Made by a program: the position numbers and the translations under genes
In this document: piece by piece, positions 1 to 5,084 of the stretch
Layout: every line of letters starts with the position of its first letter
How positions within the stretch are numbered: position 1 is the first letter of the stretch
Source: Holophagales bacterium
GTDB lineage: Bacteria > Acidobacteriota > Holophagae > Holophagales > Holophagaceae
Assembly: GCA_031281385.1 (NCBI GenBank)
Contig: JAITFL010000112.1
Coordinates: 1-5,084, forward strand
Length of the DNA stretch: 5,084 nt
Reading direction: 5' to 3'
Notes under the pieces: generated by a model
Told to the model about the DNA's origin: nothing
The model's input: only the letters and a program-made list of their open reading frames with translations
Database searches by the model: none

Positions 1-1
1 C

Positions 2-658
2 ACCACCATCCCCACTCGCAAAAGCGAAATATACACCACCGCCGTGGACAACCAGCCTGGCGTTGACATAGAAGTGTTCCAAGGCGAAAGGCCGCTGGTA
101 GAAGGCAACAAGCTGCTAGGCCAGTTCCACCTTGGCGGAATCCCGCCAGCGCCAAGGGGCATGCCGCAGATAGAAGTCACCTTTGACATAGACGCAAACG
201 GCATAGTTCACGTCACGGCCAAGGACAAAGCCACGGGCAAGGATTCCAGCATCACCCTCACAGGCTCCACCGGGCTGTCCAAAGACGAAATAGACGCAAA
301 GGTGAGGGAGGCCGAAAGCCACAAGGCCGACGATGAAAAGCGCAAAAAATTGCTGGAAGACAAAAACATCCTAGACCAGACGATCTACCAGCTGGAAAAA
401 CTGCTAAAAGAGAATGGCGACAAAATACCCGAGGCCGACAAAAAAGAAGTGGAAGAGGCCATACAGCAGGGCAAAGAGGCCCTTAGCAGCCTAGACGCAG
501 ACAAGATAAAGAGCGCCCTAGAAAACCTGAACAGCAAAAGCCACAAGATGGCCGAACACCTATACAAGCCAGGCACCCCCGAAGGAGCGGCCGCGCCGCA
601 ACCCGACGGCGGCGGGAAAAAGGACGACGGCGTGATTGACGCGGAGGTTGTGGACTAA
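2..658 (+). CDS. dnaK: Molecular chaperone DnaK (Hsp70), C-terminal part, 5' end outside window
   Basis: This is the 3' end of an Hsp70 gene; the frame is open to the left edge, leaving 218 residues and a TAA stop. DnaK is the cytoplasmic ATP-driven chaperone that works with DnaJ and GrpE. The visible part opens in the substrate-binding domain with TTIPTRKSE, which corresponds to roughly residue 415 of E. coli DnaK. It continues through the beta-sandwich ([48 protein letters not shown]) and the helical lid (from about [15 protein letters not shown]). A short Gly/Pro/Ala-rich linker leads to the conserved acidic tail VIDAEVVD. The ATPase domain is off the window. No dnaJ follows: the next 690 bases carry no credible gene, so dnaK ends its transcription unit here. 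Isoleucine is mostly ATA (9 of 15), odd for a normally highly expressed gene. An initiation codon at 44 would be internal and is not a real start. Identity is near certain. Confidence 0.97.
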   Translation, partial: TTIPTRKSEIYTTAVDNQPGVDIEVFQGERPLVEGNKLLGQFHLGGIPPAPRGMPQIEVTFDIDANGIVHVTAKDKATGKDSSITLTGSTGLSKDEIDAKVREAESHKADDEKRKKLLEDKNILDQTIYQLEKLLKENGDKIPEADKKEVEEAIQQGKEALSSLDADKIKSALENLNSKSHKMAEHLYKPGTPEGAAAPQPDGGGKKDDGVIDAEVVD

Positions 659-666
659 TATTTAGG

Positions 667-686
667 TACAAGTTACAAGATACAAG
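667..686 (+). repeat. Three TACAAG units at 7-nt spacing
   Basis: TACAAG occurs at 667-672, 674-679 and 681-686, each separated by one base, starting 8 bases after the dnaK stop. It is a short tandem array of unknown role and may be a remnant of a longer microsatellite-like tract. Confidence 0.7.
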
Positions 687-699
687 ACTAAGTACTGAT

Positions 700-712
700 G
701 CGGCTGCGCCGC
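700..712 (+). terminator. Weak candidate terminator hairpin after dnaK
   Basis: GCGGC (700-704), loop TGC, GCCGC (708-712) form a perfect 5-bp GC-only stem 41 bases after the dnaK stop. A second 5-bp hairpin follows, ATGCT (724-728) with AGCAT (734-738). Neither is followed by a real T-run: the next bases are GCTGATTATTAAT. The position fits the end of a dnaK transcript, but the missing T-tract makes intrinsic termination uncertain. Confidence 0.3.
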
Positions 713-824
713 GCTGATTATTAATGCTGATTGAGCATCAAGTGCTGAACCGAGCCTTGTTGCCGCATGGAAAGCGTTCCTCTGAGCCACCCACCAACCA
801 TCCGCCCGCCCATCGAAGCCATAA

Positions 825-871
825 CCGGGTATCAGCCCCTACATAGGGCAGTAAGCGAGGCGAGTACCCGG
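825..871. repeat. Inverted repeat with 7-bp GC-rich arms
   Basis: CCGGGTA (825-831) is matched exactly by TACCCGG (865-871). Inside lies a small secondary hairpin, CCCT (837-840) with AGGG (845-848) around an ACAT loop. Ten bases after this structure begins the larger hairpin at 881-951, so the two could be neighbouring stems of one folded RNA or two parts of a repetitive element. Confidence 0.5.
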
Positions 872-880
872 GGTCTGGGG

Positions 881-951
881 AAGACGCCCTAGTGCAATGA
901 GCGTTTGAGGCTGCGGTGCAGCCTCAAATGCCAGCAGCACTTGGGCGGCTT
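881..951. repeat. Long imperfect palindrome able to form a 71-nt hairpin
   Basis: The inner stem pairs 901-914 with 918-931: 14 base pairs, one a G-T wobble at 903/929, closed by a GGT loop at 915-917. Its core TTTGAGGCTGC / GCAGCCTCAAA is perfect. After a 5- to 6-base internal loop on each side, an outer stem pairs 881-895 with 937-951: 15 positions with 2 mismatches (884/948 and 890/942). No T-run follows on either strand, so this is not a standard intrinsic terminator. It could be a small miniature inverted-repeat or REP-like element, a structured RNA, or a site recognised as a cruciform. The pairing is seen directly in the sequence; the role is not known. Confidence 0.75.
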
Positions 952-1042
952 AAAAAGGGGCATTGCGAAAACGACGTTGAACAAGCTGTAAACGCCCATG
1001 GTGGCGTTGACGACCAATGTGCTGCAGAGACCAACGGAGGAA

Positions 1043-1061
1043 GTCTCGCGTATCCGGAGCG
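1043..1061 (+). repeat. 19-nt direct repeat, copy 1
   Basis: GTCTCGCGTATCCGGAGCG occurs here and, identically, at 1138-1156, with 95 bases between copy starts. This copy lacks the GGATAC...CGAGA right arm that follows copy 2. Instead it is followed by a different small hairpin, AGGTG (1067-1071) with CACCT (1076-1080) around ACGG. It may be a truncated copy of the palindromic element at 1139-1175. Confidence 0.8.
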
Positions 1062-1137
1062 CAAATAGGTGACGGCACCTCCAAAACCCATGCATGCGGG
1101 GCGGTGGGCGGAAACAGCCAAGGCGATGCGCGTGGGG

Positions 1138-1156
1138 GTCTCGCGTATCCGGAGCG
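1138..1156 (+). repeat. 19-nt direct repeat, copy 2
   Basis: This is identical to the sequence at 1043-1061. It is the left arm plus part of the loop of the imperfect palindrome at 1139-1175, so it looks like the more complete copy. Confidence 0.8.
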
Positions 1157-1175
1157 TCAGCGCAGGATACCGAGA
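1139..1175. repeat. REP-like imperfect palindrome
   Basis: TCTCGCGTATCC (1139-1150) pairs with GGATACCGAGA (1165-1175), giving 11 base pairs with a single bulged C at 1144 and a 14-base loop. The layout TATCC-GGAGCG-...-CGCAGGATA resembles the short ATCCTGAGCG...AAGGAT palindromes scattered between genes in many bacterial genomes. That likeness is from memory, not a search. Confidence 0.55.
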
Positions 1176-1351
1176 AGTTGCGAGCGATGCAACAAGCGAG
1201 TTCCCCACTTTAGCATCAGGGCGGGCTCCATGCCCCAACGATGAGCAGACCAAGTTGTCAGGTTACGCATCCCTACGAGTGAGGTGTTCAGCAGTGCAAC
1301 GAAACTTCGTAGTCCAGAAATGATTGGAAATTTTGCAAGTGCCTCTATATT

Positions 1352-2509
1352 TCAGAACCGGAATTTGATCGACGCCTGCGCCCAATCAAGCGAGTAAGGC
1401 TTTAAAGCCCCGGAAGGTTTGAGATTGGCTGAAGTGTATGACGCCTCCAACCCAAACTGTCCTTTGAAGTTGTACCCAAAGCCGGCCGAAAAGCCAATCC
1501 CAAAGCCAGTTTCTCTATATAGCTTGTAATTTTGCAATGGTTCGCCGCAATTTTGCAAATTTTTAAAGTCTATGTCGCCGCCGATGCCAAGGACGCCGCC
1601 AAAGACATAGAAGCCGCCGTCAAGGGCACCAAATCGGTACACACCCTCTGCGCCCAAAGTGTAGGAATACAGCGCGGACGGCCTCTTGTCCATATCTCTC
1701 GTCTTTGGGTTTGCGCGGAAGTAAGTCATCCCCGCCCTTGCGCGGAAATATTGCAGCTCGAATGAGCAAGAGGCTCCAAAGCCAATGTTAAATGCATCTG
1801 CAGTGTCCCCGGTTGGGCCAGCGATGGAAAATCCCACCACCCACATAGCGTCAAACTCATGGATGTCGTCATCCAACAGCGGCTTGGCGGCAGGCGCGGC
1901 CGTCCTTGGTGCAACCTTTTCAGGGGTTGCGGCTTTGTTGGCCGCTGCGTGGTCGTTGGCAGTCGCAGCTTTGTTCGCTGCGGCTTGGTCTGTCGCCGCT
2001 GGCCTGTCTCTAAGAAAAACGCTTTCGGGGGCAGTCACGTTTTTGGCCATCAGCCTTCTCACCACAGTTTCGCTGGCTTTTTTGATCTCTGTGTTTGTGA
2101 CGCCCGATACTATCTCGCTCTTCGACCTTGCCAGGCCGGTCTCCACGACTATCAGTTTGCACTCTATCAGGAAATCGTTTTCCTCTCTCGTTAGGTCTAT
2201 TATGCAGACAAGCTGCACCCCAAGCTTTTTCCCAACGTCCTTTGCTGTCTTTTCGTCGTACAGTGGGCTTGTCCTGCCGCTAGGCTCCATGACCGCCTGA
2301 TCGGTGTGATTCCTGTCGTGCGCGATGTAGCCCGAACTAGGCTCGGATAGGAAGTCAAGGAACGCGCTCCTGACAGTCTTTTTGTTTATCTCCGACACGC
2401 TTCTCCCTCCCTGCGGTGGCAAAACAGCGACCTTTTCTTGGGCGTAGAGCGCGGAAGCCGCGAGGGCCATGAAGGCAAGCGCACGAAACAGCATTCCTCG
2501 TATTTTCAT
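1352..2509 (-). CDS. Exported protein: LpoB/CsgG/TolB-N-like domain, Ala-rich linker, C-terminal outer-membrane beta-barrel
   Basis: This encodes 385 residues. The ATG at 2509 was chosen over upstream starts because AAGGAG sits 7 bases before it and a signal peptide begins right there: MKIRG, a hydrophobic stretch to about residue 20, and likely cleavage after ASA (20) or LYA (23). Residues 26-157 resemble the fold shared by LpoB, CsgG and the TolB N-terminus: VAVLPP strand; a helix followed by DR at 65-66; DEKTAKDVGKKLGVQLVCII at 85-104; a strand pair ending VVETG (121-125); and a final helix before RRLM. Residues 159-218 form an Ala/Pro/Lys-rich linker with a 12-residue repeat. From about 222 to 385, alternating Gly/aromatic segments (GFGIGFSAGFGYNF, QFGLEASYTS) and a terminal Phe (IKFRF) suggest a barrel of about eight strands in the outer membrane. 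The gene stands alone, divergent from the methyltransferase. Function is unknown; sensing, envelope scaffolding and assembly-factor roles are all possible. Domain assignments come from pattern, not from a search. Confidence 0.8.
   Translation of the reverse strand: MKIRGMLFRALAFMALAASALYAQEKVAVLPPQGGRSVSEINKKTVRSAFLDFLSEPSSGYIAHDRNHTDQAVMEPSGRTSPLYDEKTAKDVGKKLGVQLVCIIDLTREENDFLIECKLIVVETGLARSKSEIVSGVTNTEIKKASETVVRRLMAKNVTAPESVFLRDRPAATDQAAANKAATANDHAAANKAATPEKVAPRTAAPAAKPLLDDDIHEFDAMWVVGFSIAGPTGDTADAFNIGFGASCSFELQYFRARAGMTYFRANPKTRDMDKRPSALYSYTLGAEGVYRFGALDGGFYVFGGVLGIGGDIDFKNLQNCGEPLQNYKLYRETGFGIGFSAGFGYNFKGQFGLEASYTSANLKPSGALKPYSLDWAQASIKFRF
1925..1990 (-). repeat. 12-residue tandem repeat in the linker of the exported protein
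   Basis: Residues 174-183 (DQAAANKAAT) and 186-195 (DHAAANKAAT) repeat with a period of 12, with the DNA diverged at synonymous positions. They sit in the Ala-rich linker between the periplasmic domain and the putative barrel. This is a flexible spacer whose length could vary between strains. Confidence 0.75.
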
Positions 2510-2516
2510 CGGACGA

Positions 2517-2522
2517 CTCCTT
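2517..2522 (-). promoter_or_regulatory. Shine-Dalgarno AAGGAG for the exported-protein gene
   Basis: AAGGAG on the minus strand lies 7 bases upstream of the ATG at 2509. It decides the start: the open frame continues upstream to an ATG at 2635, but that start would place 42 charged and Pro/Cys-rich residues in front of the signal peptide. Confidence 0.85.
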
Positions 2523-2585
2523 TTTGGTTTGGGGTGGGAACACGGCGGACAAATGACGGGCCTCTTGCGAACCCCCCTCGTGTCA

Positions 2586-2614
2586 ATTTTCATTTCTCTG
2601 ACTAAAACTGTCAA
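2586..2614 (-). promoter_or_regulatory. Candidate sigma-70-type promoter for the exported-protein gene
   Basis: On the minus strand a perfect TTGACA (2614-2609) is followed after 17 bases by GAAAAT (2591-2586), which matches four of six bases of TATAAT. Transcription would start near 2579, giving a leader of about 70 bases ahead of the ATG at 2509. This is prediction by motif only. Confidence 0.45.
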
Positions 2615-2648
2615 ATGAAGCAATTTCCCTGCCACCTGCCCTCTGGCT

Positions 2649-2654
2649 CATAAT
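2649..2654 (+). promoter_or_regulatory. Possible -10 box (CATAAT) for the methyltransferase gene
   Basis: CATAAT matches five of six consensus -10 bases and lies 38 bases before the first ATG (2693). No good -35 box is found at normal spacing (the best is TTTCCC at 2624-2629, 19 bases away), so the call is weak. Confidence 0.25.
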
Positions 2655-2692
2655 CATTACCCGCTACGCTCTGATCCCTGATATAGTGGGGA

Positions 2693-4006
2693 ATGCCAAC
2701 AGGCGCATGGCGCCCAAGGCTGGGAAGGCGCCAGCGGAAGATGGACGGAAGAAAAAAAACATTGGCCGAAGTGGTGGGCCCTGGGGGTCAGTGGGGCGAA
2801 TTCTGCCACGATGGCCAATCATTTCCAACGGTGTGCAGGGAATTTTGGACTTCGCGCCAAAGGCAGGCTTCCAGCTTGCACGAAATCAGCTACAGGGCCT
2901 GTTTCAAGCCGCAGCTCCCTCGCTTTTTCATCGAAAAGCTGACAAAGCCGCTGGAATCCGTATATGATCCCTTTGGGGGGCGGGGCACCACCGCCATCGA
3001 GGCGGCCATCATGGGCAGGCTGCCCATATCAAACGACATCAGCCCCCTAAGCCGGATGCTGGCCCAGCCGCGCATGGCCCTGCCCAGCCATGAAGCCGCG
3101 TCGAAGCGCATGTTGCAGATTCCCCGCGAGACGGACGAAGAATGTGACTTGGGGATGTTCTACCACCCAAAGACCGAGGCCGAAATTAGGGGCATGAGGC
3201 GCTGGTTCATCGAGCGCGAAAAAAATGGCTCCTTTGACGAAATTGACGCTTGGCTTAGGATGGTGGCCACAAGCAGGCTGACGGGGCACAGTGCCGGTTT
3301 TTTTAGCGTCTATACGCTTCCGCCTAACCAAGCTGTGTCCGCAGAAAAGCAGGCGAAGCTGAACAAAAAGGGGGGGCAGAGCCCGGAGTACCGGGACGCC
3401 CACGCCCTGACGCTAAAAAAGAGTAAGCAGCTTCTGGACGGCGTATCAAGGCAGGAGCGCGAGAACATAGCCGCCATGTGCAAGTACGCCACCTTTTTGA
3501 CGCGGGACGCTAGGAGCACGCCCAAAATTAAGTCGGGGGCCATCTCGCTGACGGTGACCTCCCCGCCGTTTCTGGACGTGGTCAGCTACAGAGACGACAA
3601 CTGGCTGAGGTGCTGGTTCTGCGGCCTGGACGCAGACGCCATAGGGGGAAAAATAACCATCTGCCACAAAATCGAGGACTGGGCCCAAGCCATGGGCGAA
3701 GTGCTTAAAGAGCTGTTCCGCGTGACCAAGCCATGGGGCCACGTCGCCTTTGAAGTGGGTGAGGTCAAAAAGGGGACGGTAAACCTAGAAGAAATAATAC
3801 TCCCCCTTGGGCTGGGCGTGGGATTTGAACCTATGGGGATAATGATAAACGAGCAGACCTTCACAAAGACGGCAAACATCTGGGGCGTTGACAACAACGC
3901 CAAAGGCACCAACAGCAACAGGATAGTGCTGTTCAAAAAGATGCCCGCCAGAGGGCCTGTGGGTAGCGAGGGGCCAAGTATAAAAAAGGGTCAGAGACTG
4001 GGGTAA
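2693..4006 (+). CDS. SAM-dependent DNA methyltransferase (N4-cytosine/N6-adenine type), solitary
   Basis: This encodes 437 residues from the first ATG. It likely methylates an exocyclic amino group of cytosine or adenine in DNA using S-adenosylmethionine. The SAM-binding motif I is DPFGGRGTT (92-100), followed by an acidic motif II in NDI (114-116). The catalytic motif IV is TSPPF (289-293). Between them, about 190 residues (including GMFYHPKTEAEIRGMRRWF, RLTGHSAGFFSVYTLPPNQ and EYRDAHALTLKKSK) probably hold the target-recognition region. The tail has ANIWGVDNN and GTNSNRIVLFKK, typical of these enzymes. TSPPF favours N4-cytosine, but the target base cannot be fixed from sequence. The start is unsettled: neither ATG 2693 (GGGG one base upstream) nor ATG 2741 (residue 17) has a well-spaced ribosome binding site. 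Conserved-looking sequence begins near residue 30, so the shorter 421-residue form is plausible. No restriction enzyme gene is adjacent. Confidence 0.88.
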   Translation: MPTGAWRPRLGRRQRKMDGRKKTLAEVVGPGGQWGEFCHDGQSFPTVCREFWTSRQRQASSLHEISYRACFKPQLPRFFIEKLTKPLESVYDPFGGRGTTAIEAAIMGRLPISNDISPLSRMLAQPRMALPSHEAASKRMLQIPRETDEECDLGMFYHPKTEAEIRGMRRWFIEREKNGSFDEIDAWLRMVATSRLTGHSAGFFSVYTLPPNQAVSAEKQAKLNKKGGQSPEYRDAHALTLKKSKQLLDGVSRQERENIAAMCKYATFLTRDARSTPKIKSGAISLTVTSPPFLDVVSYRDDNWLRCWFCGLDADAIGGKITICHKIEDWAQAMGEVLKELFRVTKPWGHVAFEVGEVKKGTVNLEEIILPLGLGVGFEPMGIMINEQTFTKTANIWGVDNNAKGTNSNRIVLFKKMPARGPVGSEGPSIKKGQRLG

Positions 4007-4022
4007 AGGGGCAACTGCACCG
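4007..4022. other. 16-base gap between convergent genes
   Basis: The methyltransferase and argS converge here with their stop codons 16 bases apart. No hairpin with a T-run lies in the gap. Any termination signal must lie inside the opposing coding sequence, and the two transcripts probably overlap at their 3' ends. Confidence 0.6.
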
Positions 4023-5084
4023 CTACATTTCCTCTGGCGCCTTGATCCCCAACAGCCAAAGGCCTTGGCGGAGTGCCCTGGCTGTTGCGGCGCAGAGAGA
4101 TAGCCTGGCGTTGCGCACGGATTTTGTGTTTTCTTCCCAAAGTATCGGGCAGTTTGTGTAAAAGCCGCTAAAAGTTTTGGCGATTGCCAATAGCTGCCTG
4201 GCAAGCGCCGTTGCCATATTTTCGCGCTGCACGGTCAAAATGGCGTCGTGTAGCCCTGCGAGTTCGAACAAAAGCGACTGGGCATGCGGGTTTGCCAGCC
4301 CCGCTAGGTCGCTGGGGATTTTCATTTGTGCAAATTGCAGCCTGGCCTCATTCGGAGAGAGAGGCTCCGTGGGGATTGGAGAGGTTGGCCAATCCACTCC
4401 GGACTCGTCCTGCCCCGCTTTTCTTAGCACTGAGCATATCCTGGCGTGGGCGTACTGGACGTACGGGCCCGTGTCGCCGTCCAGGGCTATGGCCCTGTCC
4501 CAAGAAAAGGTTATTGGCTTCACCCTGTCGTTCATCGCATCGAAAAAGACGACTGCTCCCATCCCCAGCATTTCGGCAATTTCGCGCTTGTTTGCCAAAT
4601 TGGGGTTCTTTTCCTCTATGATGGCGAGCACCCTTGATACGGCCTCGTCCAGCACGTCCTCCAAAAATATGACGTTGCCTTCGCGCGTACTCATCTTGCC
4701 GCTGGGCAGCTTGACCATGCCGAAGGGGGCATGGACCATTCTGCCTTCGAACCAAGGGTCAAGCTTGTCGAGGACTGCAAAGACTTGCTGGAAGTGCAGC
4801 ACTTGGTCGCTGCCGACGACATATATGCAGGTTTGGAAGTTGTAGCGCGACTTGCGGTACAGGCCAGCCGCCAAGTCCCTAGTGGCGTAGATGCTTGCTC
4901 CATCGCCCTTTAGGACGATACAGGGGGCCTGTATGCCCACATCGTCCAGCCTGATTATTTTGGCGCCGCCTTCGCCTTCTTCCAGCAGGTCAGAGGCTTT
5001 GAGGGCTTCTACTGTGGCGCCCAGCTTGTCTTCGTAAAATGACTCGCCGTCCATGTCGTCGAAGCAGACGCCCAGCCTTTCATA
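4023..5084 (-). CDS. argS: Arginyl-tRNA synthetase, C-terminal part, 5' end outside window
   Basis: The frame is open to the right edge; 353 residues are visible, ending in TAG, out of roughly 550-590 usual for the family. The enzyme is a class I aminoacyl-tRNA synthetase that joins arginine to tRNA-Arg with ATP in the cytoplasm. Visible landmarks in order are YERLGVCFD at the start, SIYATRDLAAGLYR, the strand IYVVGSDQVLHFQQVFAVL, and the KMSKS-loop equivalent KMSTREG (visible residues 130-136, bases 4677-4697). Next comes NDRVKPITFSWDRAIALDGD, leading to the DALR anticodon-binding domain from about GPYVQYAHARICSVLRKAG to the C-terminus, which closes with LLGIKAPEEM. The HIGH motif and the Arg-tRNA N-terminal domain are off the window. 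The gene converges on the methyltransferase, with no functional link implied. Key residues in the visible part look intact. Confidence 0.97.
   Translation of the reverse strand, partial: YERLGVCFDDMDGESFYEDKLGATVEALKASDLLEEGEGGAKIIRLDDVGIQAPCIVLKGDGASIYATRDLAAGLYRKSRYNFQTCIYVVGSDQVLHFQQVFAVLDKLDPWFEGRMVHAPFGMVKLPSGKMSTREGNVIFLEDVLDEAVSRVLAIIEEKNPNLANKREIAEMLGMGAVVFFDAMNDRVKPITFSWDRAIALDGDTGPYVQYAHARICSVLRKAGQDESGVDWPTSPIPTEPLSPNEARLQFAQMKIPSDLAGLANPHAQSLLFELAGLHDAILTVQRENMATALARQLLAIAKTFSGFYTNCPILWEENTKSVRNARLSLCAATARALRQGLWLLGIKAPEEM

Larger units (their letters stand above)
659..1351. other. Gene-free, hairpin- and repeat-rich intergenic stretch
   Basis: About 690 bases lie between the dnaK stop and the stop of the minus-strand exported-protein gene. 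Short open frames exist on both strands (for example 1069-1323 + and 924-1253 -), but they overlap each other, lack a convincing ribosome binding site and read as Arg/Ser/Ala-rich shadow translations. The stretch contains a triple TACAAG repeat, several hairpins (700-712, 724-738, 825-871, 881-951, 1067-1080, 1139-1175) and two copies of a 19-nt sequence. I see no tRNA, rRNA or recognisable transposase remnant. It looks like accumulated small repetitive elements, or a structured non-coding element, rather than decayed coding sequence. Role unknown. Confidence 0.6.

Noticed and set aside
881..951. The long hairpin as a rho-independent terminator for dnaK
   Set aside because: No T-run follows on either strand, and it lies more than 220 bases past the dnaK stop.
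825..951. Integron attC site or CRISPR repeat
   Set aside because: No attC core-site consensus at the ends, and no regularly spaced repeats with unique spacers; the only repeat has two copies.
1100..1135. Resemblance of GGAAACAGCCAAGGCGATG to the core of bacterial SRP (4.5S) RNA
   Set aside because: The GGAA loop and the AGCAGCC partner strand are not in the right arrangement, and the 5' CAGG strand of the symmetric loop is missing. The likeness does not extend beyond about 20 bases.
924..1253. 109-residue open frame on the minus strand, and overlapping frames 1017-1244 and 1069-1323 on the plus strand
   Set aside because: They overlap each other across the repeat region, have no ribosome binding site of note, and have no protein-like domain pattern. 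They are treated as shadows of repetitive DNA.
1785..2300. 171-residue open frame on the plus strand, opposite the exported-protein gene
   Set aside because: It runs antisense to a gene with a clear signal peptide, ribosome binding site and domain structure. Its Ala/Ser/Leu richness follows from the complementary strand.
2510..2635. Upstream start (ATG 2635) for the exported protein, adding 42 residues
   Set aside because: The ideal AAGGAG and the signal peptide both belong to the ATG at 2509, and the extension would bury the signal peptide.
2682..2687. TATAGT as a -10 box for the methyltransferase
   Set aside because: It would place the transcript start at about the first ATG, with no -35 at normal spacing. 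It would make sense only if translation starts at 2741, which remains open.
2686..2967. Alternative open frame from GTG 2686 overlapping the methyltransferase start
   Set aside because: It runs in a different frame from the conserved methyltransferase sequence, stops before any domain, and has no recognisable content.
4177..4845. 222-residue open frame on the plus strand, opposite argS
   Set aside because: It is antisense to well-conserved argS sequence including KMSTREG and the DALR region, so it is a shadow.

Overview
The window holds four protein-coding genes and one gene-free stretch of about 690 bases packed with hairpins and repeats. From left to right: the 3' third of dnaK (+, cut by the left edge); the gene-free stretch (659-1351); a gene on the minus strand for an exported protein that joins an LpoB/CsgG/TolB-N-like periplasmic domain to a small outer-membrane beta-barrel; a divergently transcribed DNA methyltransferase (+); and the 3' part of argS (-, cut by the right edge), which converges on the methyltransferase with only 16 bases between the stop codons.

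The organism is a diderm bacterium. The evidence is the signal peptide plus C-terminal barrel ending in Phe. The DNA is moderately GC-rich by eye, yet it uses ATA (Ile), CTA (Leu) and AGG (Arg) freely, even in dnaK. The modular exported protein and the codon habit would fit a gut Fibrobacterota- or spirochaete-like lineage, but that is only an impression; the window has no rRNA or other decisive marker.

The four genes do not form a pathway or an operon. dnaK (protein folding) and argS (Arg-tRNA charging) are housekeeping genes. The exported barrel protein and the methyltransferase are accessory and share a divergent promoter region (2510-2692). No restriction endonuclease lies next to the methyltransferase, so within this window it is solitary.

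The two least ordinary things are (i) the gene-free stretch, with a 71-nt long-stem hairpin (881-951), a second hairpin just before it, and two copies of a 19-nt sequence, one of which is an arm of an imperfect palindrome; and (ii) the methyltransferase, which has its SAM-binding motif before its catalytic motif with about 190 residues between them. I did not find a clear, complete undescribed system. The repeat-rich stretch is the best candidate for something uncatalogued.
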